From IMG/VR virus record IMGVR_UViG_3300046757_000637, positions 1-20,718 of that record: a stretch of 20,718 bases of DNA. One strand, given 5' to 3'. Both the position numbers and the translations under genes were made by a program. This DNA is from a virus. The first letter of the stretch is position 1. Every line of letters begins with the position of its first letter. The notes under the pieces were generated by a model that was not told where the DNA came from, did not search any database, and worked only from the letters and a program-made list of their open reading frames with translations. Of this stretch, positions 1-6,417 are shown in pieces.

Positions 1-885
1 AAGATTCCATTCGACTTAGACTTCTTCAACAAAATTACAAAGGGAGGCCTTTGTAATAAGTCTCTTAACATTGCTCTTGCAGGCACTGGAGTGGGCAAGT
101 CTCTCTTTATGTGTCATGTTGCAGCTTCCTGTTTATTGCAGAATAAGAATGTTCTGTACATTACGATGGAAATGGCTGAGGAAAAGATTGCGGAACGTAT
201 TGACGCAAATCTTCTGAACGTGAATATTCAGGAGATGACGAACATGCCTAAGTCAATGTTTGCAAACAAAATAGGTAAACTTGCACAAAAAACTCAAGGT
301 CAACTTATAATTAAAGAGTATCCAACTGCAAGTGCTCATAGTGGACATTTTAAAGCACTTCTTAATGAACTTGCACTTAAGAAGTCATTTAGACCTGATA
401 TTATTTTCATTGATTACCTTAATATATGTGCTTCCTCGCGATATCGCGCTGGCAGCAATGTCAATTCATATACAACTATTAAGTCTATTGCAGAAGAGCT
501 TAGAGGATTGGCTGTCGAAACCAAGATCCCTATCGTATCTGCCACCCAGACCACTCGTTCTGGTTATGGTAGCTCTGACGTTGAGCTTACTGACACTAGC
601 GAGTCCTTTGGTCTCCCTGCTACTGCTGATCTTATGTTTGCCCTTATTTCAACTGAGGAACTTGAATCCTTAGGACAGATAATGGTGAAACAATTGAAGA
701 ATAGATATAATGATCCTACTCTGAATAAGAGATTTGTTGTGGGTATCGATCGTGCTAAGATGAGATTGTACGATTGTGAGCAATCTGCTCAGAATGATAT
801 TCTAGATAGTGGTCAAGATGAAGAGTATACTTCCCAAGAGAAGAGTTCTGGTCCTAGGAAATCCTTTGAAGGATTCAAATTCTGA
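1..885 (+). CDS. 41: Replicative DNA helicase, gp41-type (5' partial)
   Basis: This is the C-terminal part (294 residues) of a DnaB/gp41-like hexameric helicase that unwinds DNA at the phage replication fork and works with the gp61 primase encoded further on. The reading frame is open from base 1. The apparent GTG start at 91 is an internal codon, because it lies inside the Walker A motif GTGVGKS (82-102). The Walker B stretch IIFIDY lies at 400-417, followed by the DnaB-type VSATQTTR segment (about 535-558) and a late NRYNDP/FVVGIDRAK region. The C-terminus is an acidic linker ending in KSFEGFKF. Full-length gp41 proteins are about 450-480 residues, so roughly a third is missing upstream. 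The stop codon overlaps the next ATG by one base (TGATG), and a GAAGGA ribosome site lies inside the helicase end. A second copy of this tail follows the next gene. Confidence 0.95.
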   Translation, partial: KIPFDLDFFNKITKGGLCNKSLNIALAGTGVGKSLFMCHVAASCLLQNKNVLYITMEMAEEKIAERIDANLLNVNIQEMTNMPKSMFANKIGKLAQKTQGQLIIKEYPTASAHSGHFKALLNELALKKSFRPDIIFIDYLNICASSRYRAGSNVNSYTTIKSIAEELRGLAVETKIPIVSATQTTRSGYGSSDVELTDTSESFGLPATADLMFALISTEELESLGQIMVKQLKNRYNDPTLNKRFVVGIDRAKMRLYDCEQSAQNDILDSGQDEEYTSQEKSSGPRKSFEGFKF

Positions 886-1526
886 TGAAATTAAAAAAGG
901 ATGTCATCATTAATGATGAACCTCAATCTATTGATTGGCATAAAACCTTTTTCTTAGAAAGATATCTTGAAAAAGTAAATCCTCTTGACTTTAAGAACAT
1001 CATTGAACTTGGTGCGTATGATTGCAAAGAGTCTCTAACTTTTACAAGACTTTTTCCGAATGCACATATTACATCATTTGAGTGTAATCCAATTACTCTA
1101 CCGATTTGTAGAGAGAATTGTACAAAGTCGGATCGCATTACGTTGATAGAAAAAATGGTTACTGACAACCCAGAAGATAATAGATTTTATATCTGTGGAG
1201 GGGGACAATCTTCAATGCTTATCCCATATCAAGAACACAAAATAACTTGGGTTCCTTCTATATCAATGAATGAATACTTGAATGATGATTCTATTGACCT
1301 GGTTTGGATAGATGTTCAGGGAGCAGAAACAAATGTTCTTCGTAGTTTTGGTGACAAACTGAATAACATTAGAACAATCTATTGTGAAGTGAACATCAAA
1401 TCAAATAGATACGCTGGTAACTCCACACTAAAAACAGTAACCGAACTTCTTTCCAATTTCACTATCTCAGACTATATGCACCTCAATGAGAATGAAGTAC
1501 ATGCCATCTTTGAATCAAAAACTTGA
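885..1526 (+). CDS. FkbM-family SAM-dependent methyltransferase
   Basis: A 213-residue Rossmann-fold methyltransferase. The SAM-binding loop is ELGAYDCKES (residues 41-50), the acidic end of strand 2 is SFECNP (64-69), and the FkbM-type signature WIDVQGAE lies at 141-148, followed by YCEVN (166-170). FkbM proteins are usually O-methyltransferases acting on small molecules or glycans; the substrate here cannot be read from sequence. The ATG overlaps the helicase stop codon and uses the GAAGGA at 868-873 inside the helicase gene as ribosome site. The gene interrupts what looks like an ancestral helicase-mazG junction: a diverged copy of the helicase 3' end begins around its own stop codon. It therefore looks like an acquired cargo gene. 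Confidence is high for the family and low for the role. Confidence 0.88.
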   Translation: MKLKKDVIINDEPQSIDWHKTFFLERYLEKVNPLDFKNIIELGAYDCKESLTFTRLFPNAHITSFECNPITLPICRENCTKSDRITLIEKMVTDNPEDNRFYICGGGQSSMLIPYQEHKITWVPSISMNEYLNDDSIDLVWIDVQGAETNVLRSFGDKLNNIRTIYCEVNIKSNRYAGNSTLKTVTELLSNFTISDYMHLNENEVHAIFESKT

Positions 1527-1599
1527 CTTTGTACAAGAAGGGAAGTATAATAACGAGGAAAGACCTAAGAAATCATTTGAGGGATTTGAATTTTCATGA
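1522..1599 (+). pseudogene. Diverged remnant copy of the helicase 3' end
   Basis: In the frame starting at 1522 the bases encode LDFVQEGKY, a short linker, then KSFEGFEFS and a stop at 1597-1599. The true helicase ends with LDSGQDEEY, a linker and KSFEGFKF. By hand alignment the last ten shared codons agree at 24 of 30 bases, and most differences are at third positions, so the copy diverged while coding. The remnant begins at the methyltransferase stop codon, and its own stop overlaps the mazG ATG (ATGA). It also holds the probable mazG ribosome site, GAGGGA at 1579-1584. An open frame for 32 residues exists from the ATG at 1501, but I see no reason to think it is a separate gene. Confidence 0.72.
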
Positions 1600-2000
1600 C
1601 CGTAAATACTGATGCATATCTTGAGTTTGTAAATGCTGTTACATCTCAATCTAGTAAAGATGCTAATGCCTTTGAGAATCGCATTCAAGAACTTCGTGGG
1701 GAAGGATTTGAGACACACCGACTTCTTACTGCTGCTGTAGGAATGTCTGCTGAGGCAGGTGAGTTTACTGAGATTGTAAAGAAGATTATCTTCCAAGGTA
1801 AACCCGTAAACGAAGAGAACATGTTTCACCTAAAACGTGAACTCGGTGACATCATGTGGTATGTTGCTCAGGCATGTATGGGTCTTAATGTTTCTCTCGA
1901 CGAAGTTATTGAGATGAACGTAGACAAACTCAAAGCACGATACCCTGGTGGAGAGTTTGATGTTCATCATTCTGAAAACCGTAAAGAAGGAGATGTGTGA
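1596..2000 (+). CDS. mazG: MazG-like nucleotide pyrophosphohydrolase
   Basis: A 134-residue single-domain all-alpha NTP pyrophosphohydrolase. The metal-binding pattern is visible as EAGE (residues 53-56) and ELGD (82-85), the EExxE...ExxD arrangement of MazG/dUTPase-like enzymes, followed by IMWYVAQ. Such enzymes convert (d)NTPs to monophosphates. In cyanophages MazG has been proposed to act on (p)ppGpp, and later work favoured dGTP/dCTP hydrolysis. The small size is normal for the phage form; bacterial MazG proteins often carry two domains. The C-terminal KLKARYPGG.FDVHHSENR is the type I associate with cyanophage MazG. The start ATG overlaps the stop of the helicase-tail remnant, with GAGGGA upstream. 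Its placement with replication and nucleotide genes fits a role in recycling host DNA into phage dNTP precursors. Confidence 0.92.
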   Translation: MTVNTDAYLEFVNAVTSQSSKDANAFENRIQELRGEGFETHRLLTAAVGMSAEAGEFTEIVKKIIFQGKPVNEENMFHLKRELGDIMWYVAQACMGLNVSLDEVIEMNVDKLKARYPGGEFDVHHSENRKEGDV

Positions 2001-2236
2001 ATAATCTCAAAATCCCCTTTGCTATCGTATCTTTCCTGTTAGTTCAGGGTGCGGGTGCAGTGTGGTGGTCCTCACAAATTGATGGACGAGTCGGAACTCT
2101 TGAAGAAGAGAGTCTGAATATTGCCAGAGAAAATCGTAGATACATTGAGCAAGTGATTCAACCTTCCTATGGAATCAGTAGTTCCTGGAAGAATCAATAC
2201 CATGATGAGTGGGTTTTGAAAGGAGGATGGAAATGA
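1997..2236 (+). CDS. Small membrane-anchored protein, unknown function
   Basis: A 79-residue protein starting at GTG 1997, which overlaps the mazG stop codon, with AAGAAGGAG at 1984-1992 as a strong ribosome site. Residues about 4-24 (KIPFAIVSFLLVQGAGAVWW) form one hydrophobic segment typical of an N-terminal membrane anchor. The rest is charged and probably helical (TLEEESLNIARENRRYIEQV) with a short Trp- and Tyr-rich tail. I do not recognise a catalytic motif. Short one-pass proteins of this layout are common in cyanomyovirus genomes without an assigned role. A spanin-like or membrane-tethered accessory role is possible, but nothing in the sequence decides it. The stop overlaps the next ATG (ATGA). 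Confidence 0.75.
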   Translation: MNNLKIPFAIVSFLLVQGAGAVWWSSQIDGRVGTLEEESLNIARENRRYIEQVIQPSYGISSSWKNQYHDEWVLKGGWK

Positions 2237-2394
2237 TCAGTCTGGAAATAGATAGACGTGACGCAATTATTCTACGTCATCATCTTTTCTTATATACAAA
2301 AGATCATCCTGGTTTCTTCTCTGATGAAGGTATTCTAAAGATCAGAGAGATTTCACAACAAATAGACAAACAAATGGAGAATACAGAGGAATAA
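2233..2394 (+). CDS. Small hypothetical protein, 53 aa
   Basis: I place the start at ATG 2233, which overlaps the upstream stop (ATGA) and sits 6 bases after a perfect AGGAGG at 2221-2226. A GTG at 2209 or ATG at 2227 in the same frame would also read through but are worse placed. The product is soluble-looking and charged, beginning MISLEIDRRDAIILRHHLFLY and ending in a helix rich in Gln, Lys and Glu. No motif or family is recognised. It is the last gene of the helicase/mazG transcription block, because a hairpin with a T-run follows within 10 bases of its stop codon. Confidence 0.7.
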   Translation: MISLEIDRRDAIILRHHLFLYTKDHPGFFSDEGILKIREISQQIDKQMENTEE

Positions 2395-2402
2395 AATAAA
2401 TA
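2395..2402 (+). promoter_or_regulatory. Candidate T4-type late promoter (AATAAATA)
   Basis: The octamer matches the T4 late -10 element TATAAATA at 7 of 8 positions. T4 geometry puts this element at -13 to -6, so transcription would begin near 2408, inside the loop of the overlapping terminator hairpin. The downstream ORF begins at 2425. Confidence 0.55.
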
Positions 2403-2424
2403 ACCCCGTAAGGGGTATTTTTTT
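2403..2424 (+). terminator. Intrinsic terminator closing the helicase-mazG block
   Basis: The stem ACCCC (2403-2407) pairs with GGGGT (2412-2416) around the 4-base loop GTAA, followed by A and a run of seven T (2418-2424). This is a short but classical Rho-independent design. The T-run directly abuts the next ATG. Confidence 0.75.
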
Positions 2425-3492
2425 ATGGCAAAGTTAAACGAAGGAGACGTAATGGAAGGCATCTTTGCTATTTCTCTTGCGGAACTATTTGCCTGGGGAA
2501 CTATTTCAAAAACTCGTGTTAATAATATAAGGAGAAGAGTAGACGCAAGTTTATTCAGAAGTGGTAGATATAAAACTCAAATCAGAAAATTTAGAGACGG
2601 TAATCCAGAAGATAAGATTGAAGTCAATCTTGAGATGAGGATGAAGTATGAATCTACAAACATGGCGTTTGGTGAATCATATTCTTTACTATACGAAAAG
2701 AGTACCGACGTTGGAAACCTTGATAGAAAGATAGACCAATTAATAAAATACACAAAAACAAACTATCGTAAGATAGTTGAAAATGTGAAAAGAAAATATC
2801 TTGACAATGATAAGTCAGATAACGTTGTAATTACAATTATTGCAGATGGTATTGCTGGTGAATCTTCTGGCGGTATGATCAAAGGAGACTTAGAAGTCAT
2901 AGTGGATATTAATGGTATCAAGGCAATGAACCAGAATCTAAATTTTTCATTGAAATCTGGTAGTAAAACTCTTGCCAATTTGAGTCCTTACAATGGTATG
3001 ATGGATATCCTTAAGAGATTTGGTACTCAGGTTTCAGATCCTGAGATGTATTCTTCTACTCTTGGGGGAACTCTTGCACAAGCAAGAACCCCCGCAGAGA
3101 AAAAGATGAAAGTCGATCTAATTAAACAACTCTATAAGGAAGTGTTGACTAAAATAAAAAGTCAACAAATACAAAGTGGATTTAAACAACAAGCATTTCA
3201 ACTTTTTAGAGATGTAACTTTTGGTGATGACCTTGCGGATGTTGTTGATATTGACAAAACAAAGATTAAAGAAATGACAGTTGACTATATCAATGAGTTA
3301 GAACAAAAAGTTACTGGATTTTCTGTTGATGAAAATAAATCTGGAAATTTATTATTCAAGATTATGCCTCAAAATCAAGTATTGTTTCAATTAAGATTTA
3401 AAAATAGATCCGAAACAGTTAATGGTGAATTTAAAATTAAAGAACTAAAGTTTTATGTTGAGGCAGGACCTGCTGCTTATATTCCTAAATAA
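2425..3492 (+). CDS. Conserved-type phage protein, unknown function, late
   Basis: A 355-residue soluble protein with no membrane segment. Two starts are possible: ATG 2425, abutting the terminator T-run with only AAGGGG from the hairpin arm as ribosome site, or ATG 2452, which follows AAGGAG by 5 bases and begins MEGIFAISLAELFAWG. The shorter form (346 residues) has the better ribosome site; the longer one is what I would expect from related phage proteins beginning xKLNEGDVMEG. The central part (residues 150-180) reads KGDLEVIVDING, then NFSLKSGSK. This D155-x-E157 ... SLK177 spacing recalls nuclease folds of the PD-(D/E)xK type but is not proof. The downstream gene probably has its own late promoter within this gene's last codons. 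Function is not known to me. Confidence 0.8.
   Translation: MAKLNEGDVMEGIFAISLAELFAWGTISKTRVNNIRRRVDASLFRSGRYKTQIRKFRDGNPEDKIEVNLEMRMKYESTNMAFGESYSLLYEKSTDVGNLDRKIDQLIKYTKTNYRKIVENVKRKYLDNDKSDNVVITIIADGIAGESSGGMIKGDLEVIVDINGIKAMNQNLNFSLKSGSKTLANLSPYNGMMDILKRFGTQVSDPEMYSSTLGGTLAQARTPAEKKMKVDLIKQLYKEVLTKIKSQQIQSGFKQQAFQLFRDVTFGDDLADVVDIDKTKIKEMTVDYINELEQKVTGFSVDENKSGNLLFKIMPQNQVLFQLRFKNRSETVNGEFKIKELKFYVEAGPAAYIPK
3484..3491 (+). promoter_or_regulatory. Candidate late promoter (CCTAAATA)
   Basis: A CTAAATA variant of the T4 late octamer, overlapping the last codons and stop of the upstream gene. It lies 32 bases before ATG 3524 of a gene whose product carries a capsid-targeting peptide, as expected for late expression. 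It matches the consensus less well than the others. Confidence 0.4.
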
Positions 3493-3523
3493 CTACAGGT
3501 CACAGTGCACTGACTCGAACATA

Positions 3524-4741
3524 ATGAAATCATTTTCCCAATTCCTCAAAGAAGCCGTAGAAACTTCTGCGTCTGCTCAAGCGAAGAGACTTGGGTTGGA
3601 AGGTGATGGTCATGGAGACTGGTATGACAAAGATGGAACTCTTGCCGCTAAAACTGTTAGTGGTAAGTTAAAATTCTTTGGACAAGGTAAAAAGTCTAAA
3701 GATGAGAATTCTAGTGTAAAGACTCAAAAACCTACAACATCTAAACCAGATACTAAGAAATCGATACCAACTAAGACTCAATCGAAAAAAGTATCTCCAG
3801 AAAAATCTGGAGATGCAGAGGAATCGCAAGAAAAATCAGAGTCTAATGGTGTCATTATTGTTTTTGGTAGGTTCAATCCTCCGACAATCGGACACGAAAA
3901 GTTACTCAATAAAGCTGCACAAGAAGCAGAAAAAAATGGATACGAACTGAGAATCTATCCTTCGAGAAGTCAAGATAAGAAAAAGAATCCTCTAGACGCA
4001 ACTGCTAAGATTGATTATATGCGTCAGATGTTCCCCAAGTATGCAGGGAATATTGTTGATAATGCAAACTCCAAGACTATTTTTAATGTAATGATTGGAG
4101 CAAATGAAGAAGGTCATAAGAATATGAAGATTATGGTTGGTGCTGACCGTCTTGGCGAGTTCCAAGGTCTAAGTCACAAGTACAATGGTGAACTTTATAA
4201 CTATGATAACCTGGAAGTAGTTTCTGCAGGAGATAGAGATCCTGATGCAGAGGGTGCGGAGGGTATGTCTGCATCAAAACTTAGACTCGCAGCGAGTGGA
4301 GGAGACTTCAAATCTTTTGCTAAGGGTGTCCCAAACACACTGAATAATCAGAAAAAAATGGAACTCTACAACACTCTTCGTAAGAGTATGGGCATTAGTG
4401 AAGATTGGGAGATTGCTCCAAAATTTTGTGAAGATACTCTAAGGAATCGTTACATCAAAGAAGACATTTATTCCATCGGTACTATTGTAGAAAATATTAA
4501 CACTGGATTGACAGGGAAAGTTCTTAGAAGAGGAACCAATTACGTTATTGCAGTCACTGAAGGTGATGTAATGTTCAAGTCTTGGTTGAGAGATTTGATT
4601 GAACACAATGATAAACCTCATGAAATTGCAACAGACGAGTATCGGGAGTATCTTCAGGGGTTGACTCCTGGCCAAAAAATTGCCAGATATAATAAGACTA
4701 GAGTCCTTGACACCATGACTAAAAAGAAATCTGATAAATAA
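3524..4741 (+). CDS. Nucleotidyltransferase with capsid-targeting N-terminus
   Basis: A 405-residue protein, start taken at ATG 3524; the open frame extends upstream to 3455 but has no better start. Residues 1-10 read MKSFSQFLKE followed by A. This matches the T4 internal-protein capsid-targeting peptide (such as MKTYQEFIAE), which the gp21 prohead protease cleaves after L/I-x-E. Residues 11-50 contain DGHGDWYDKDG, and 50-105 are a Lys/Ser/Glu-rich linker. Residues 108-310 form a nucleotidyltransferase domain of the NMNAT/cytidylyltransferase superfamily: FGRFNPPTIGH, with the T-x-G-H site at 121-124, and SASKLR (249-254) in place of the usual ISxTxxR. Residues 316-360 look like a small beta domain (NTGLTGKVLRRGTNYVI). 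The substrate is unknown; an NMN adenylyltransferase role is plausible. It may be packaged in the head and injected. Confidence 0.85.
   Translation: MKSFSQFLKEAVETSASAQAKRLGLEGDGHGDWYDKDGTLAAKTVSGKLKFFGQGKKSKDENSSVKTQKPTTSKPDTKKSIPTKTQSKKVSPEKSGDAEESQEKSESNGVIIVFGRFNPPTIGHEKLLNKAAQEAEKNGYELRIYPSRSQDKKKNPLDATAKIDYMRQMFPKYAGNIVDNANSKTIFNVMIGANEEGHKNMKIMVGADRLGEFQGLSHKYNGELYNYDNLEVVSAGDRDPDAEGAEGMSASKLRLAASGGDFKSFAKGVPNTLNNQKKMELYNTLRKSMGISEDWEIAPKFCEDTLRNRYIKEDIYSIGTIVENINTGLTGKVLRRGTNYVIAVTEGDVMFKSWLRDLIEHNDKPHEIATDEYREYLQGLTPGQKIARYNKTRVLDTMTKKKSDK
4733..4740 (+). promoter_or_regulatory. Candidate late promoter (GATAAATA)
   Basis: It matches the T4 late octamer at 7 of 8 positions and overlaps the last two codons and stop of the nucleotidyltransferase gene. 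The next ATG is 29 bases downstream. No strong ribosome site is seen in between. Confidence 0.55.
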
Positions 4742-4769
4742 ACCATAGGCAGTCTTAGATTTTAGATAC

Positions 4770-6386
4770 ATGAAAAGTTGGAATAGTTTTTCAAATCAAC
4801 TTACCGAAAAAAAATCTCCTAAAGATTACGATGGAGACGGTGTAGTTGAAACTGGTTCTAAAGAACACGCTGGAGTAGTTCACAACGCTATTCAACGTGC
4901 TAAGGGTAAGAAGGCAGACGGCAAAGATACTCGGAAGGAAGAAGTAGAAAATATTGACGAAACTGCACTTGGTGATAAAGCAAGAGCAAAAGCAGTTGAA
5001 ATGGGACGTAAGAGACGCAGCACCAAAGAGTATAAAGCAGGTGGTGCAAGAGGCACTGGTAAGAATGAAAGAGCCGCATATGATCTTGCTAATGCTCAAC
5101 AAAGCACTAATGCTGACTTAGGTAGTCAGAAAAGAACTGATAAATCTTCTGGTATGCGGGGTCATCAGAATAAATCTGTTAAGAAGACTGGATCATATGA
5201 TTACGGTGCCGTCTTAGATAAGAAAGATCCTAAGAAGAACCCTAAGCATACTGCTAATAAGAAGACTACGAAAGAAGAAGTTCAACAAGTTGATGAATTT
5301 GTTGGTGGCAAACCTGGAGACGGATATATTGGACATCCTAATCTAGATATCAAAAACCCACTTGCTAAGAAACAAGTTAAGGGTCCCACTGGAAATCAAG
5401 GACTTGCTGGTAAACTTGGTGATAGAAAGATGAGAATTGATAGGATGACTAATAAAATGCTCAATCAATCTCTTGAACTAGAAGGTGAACTGGTTGACGA
5501 AAATATCGGTAGTGCTGTAGGTGGAGCACTCGAAAAGGGTGCAAACTTCATGAAGAGAAACCCAGTAGGTAAAACAATCCGTAGTGTTTTGAAACCAGTT
5601 GGTTCTGGCGCGGGAACTGCAAGACCATCTGTAAGGACTCAAGATACAATTCGCAAGAATCAGGCGGGAATGGAATCTGTCGAACATCAAGGCGAAGTGG
5701 TTGACGAGGGTAAGAAAGAACTCGATAGAGAAAAGAGAAACAAGATGTTCCGCCGTGCTGGTAATCTTTCCAGAGAGGCACTTAAGGGTGGTGACAAAGG
5801 AACTGAGGCAGGTAAGAAGTCTGCGAAGATCGTCAAGGCTATCAACAAAGATAATGAGGGTAAAGATAGAAACGATGTTAAAGAGGGTTATGGCGAACCC
5901 GATGAGAAGTTGGTGACTGGACGTAAGATGTTTACTATTCCTGATGCGGAGAAATCTGCAGCAGCTGCACGTCTTAAGGAGAAGGCTAGAAAGAAGCGTG
6001 AAGAAAAAATGAAGGAAGAAGTGAAAGTAGAAACTCCAGTAGTTGAAGAAGCAGAATCTAAGTCACAACAAAGACTGATGGGTCTTGCACTCTCCGTCAA
6101 GAGAGGTGACACTCCAATGTCTTCCGTAACTCCACAAGTTGTGAAGATGGCTAGAGAGATGAAGGAAAAGGATCTTAAGGATTTTGCAGGAACCAAACAT
6201 GATGGTCTTCCTGAAAAAGTAAAGTCTGAAGAACCAGAACTTTCCTCACCTTTAGTTGAGTCTTTAGTTGAAAGTGCTGCACAAAGAATGGCAGCAAAAG
6301 CAAGAAGAGAGGACGCACAGGCGAAGAGAGTTGATCGGCAGTCTTCAGGTGCTCAACAGAGAGCGGGGTTAAACGTAAAAAAGTAA
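4770..6386 (+). CDS. Charged late protein, zero-frame product of a frameshift gene
   Basis: A 538-residue, very Lys/Glu/Arg-rich, largely disordered-looking protein. The N-terminus MKSWNSFSNQLTE then K again resembles a capsid-targeting peptide with an L-T-E cleavage site at residues 11-13. Residues 16-31 (SPKDYDGDGVVETGSK) hold a DxDGDGxxE calcium-loop-like motif. Four short repeats of the type E-V/L-x-x-V/I-D-E (near residues 60, 172, 240 and 310) could be prohead-protease sites or spacers. Residues about 428-490 (SKSQQRLMGLAL to TKHDGLPEKV) resemble the small phage and bacterial domain I recall as DUF3008. Together these suggest an internal head or core protein. The ORF ends immediately after the heptamer A_AAA_AAG. 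A -1 shift there would continue for 351 more codons to 7438 and give an 889-residue form. Confidence 0.82.
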   Translation: MKSWNSFSNQLTEKKSPKDYDGDGVVETGSKEHAGVVHNAIQRAKGKKADGKDTRKEEVENIDETALGDKARAKAVEMGRKRRSTKEYKAGGARGTGKNERAAYDLANAQQSTNADLGSQKRTDKSSGMRGHQNKSVKKTGSYDYGAVLDKKDPKKNPKHTANKKTTKEEVQQVDEFVGGKPGDGYIGHPNLDIKNPLAKKQVKGPTGNQGLAGKLGDRKMRIDRMTNKMLNQSLELEGELVDENIGSAVGGALEKGANFMKRNPVGKTIRSVLKPVGSGAGTARPSVRTQDTIRKNQAGMESVEHQGEVVDEGKKELDREKRNKMFRRAGNLSREALKGGDKGTEAGKKSAKIVKAINKDNEGKDRNDVKEGYGEPDEKLVTGRKMFTIPDAEKSAAAARLKEKARKKREEKMKEEVKVETPVVEEAESKSQQRLMGLALSVKRGDTPMSSVTPQVVKMAREMKEKDLKDFAGTKHDGLPEKVKSEEPELSSPLVESLVESAAQRMAAKARREDAQAKRVDRQSSGAQQRAGLNVKK

Positions 6387-6417
6387 CTCCCCCTGAGAAA
6401 GGCAAACCTTCTCAGGG
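6377..6417 (+). promoter_or_regulatory. Programmed -1 ribosomal frameshift signal
   Basis: The heptamer A_AAA_AAG (6377-6383) is in the reading frame of the upstream ORF and is followed directly by TAA (6384-6386). After a 7-base spacer comes a stem: CCCTGAGAA (6391-6399) pairs perfectly with TTCTCAGGG (6409-6417). A bulged A and two further G-C pairs close a CAAA loop. This heptamer is the one used in E. coli dnaX, and the spacer length is in the usual range for -1 signals. A Shine-Dalgarno-like stimulator upstream is weak (AGAGAG at 6358-6363 or GGGG at 6365-6368). Confidence 0.85.

Noticed and set aside
91-93. GTG start of a 264-residue ORF
   Set aside because: The codon lies inside the Walker A motif and the same frame is open to base 1, so the helicase continues upstream of the window.
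886-1521. Homing endonuclease or intron between helicase and mazG
   Set aside because: The ORF has clear FkbM/SAM motifs, no endonuclease motif, and the flanking duplicate ends in its own stop codon; no splice-type structure is seen.
2209-2232. GTG 2209 and ATG 2227 as starts of the small ORF
   Set aside because: ATG 2233 has ideal spacing to AGGAGG and an ATGA overlap with the preceding stop.
6377-6386. Simple sequencing error in an A-run instead of true frameshifting
   Set aside because: Kept only as an alternative: a random error would not be expected to come with the correct heptamer phase, spacer and a perfect 9-bp stem.
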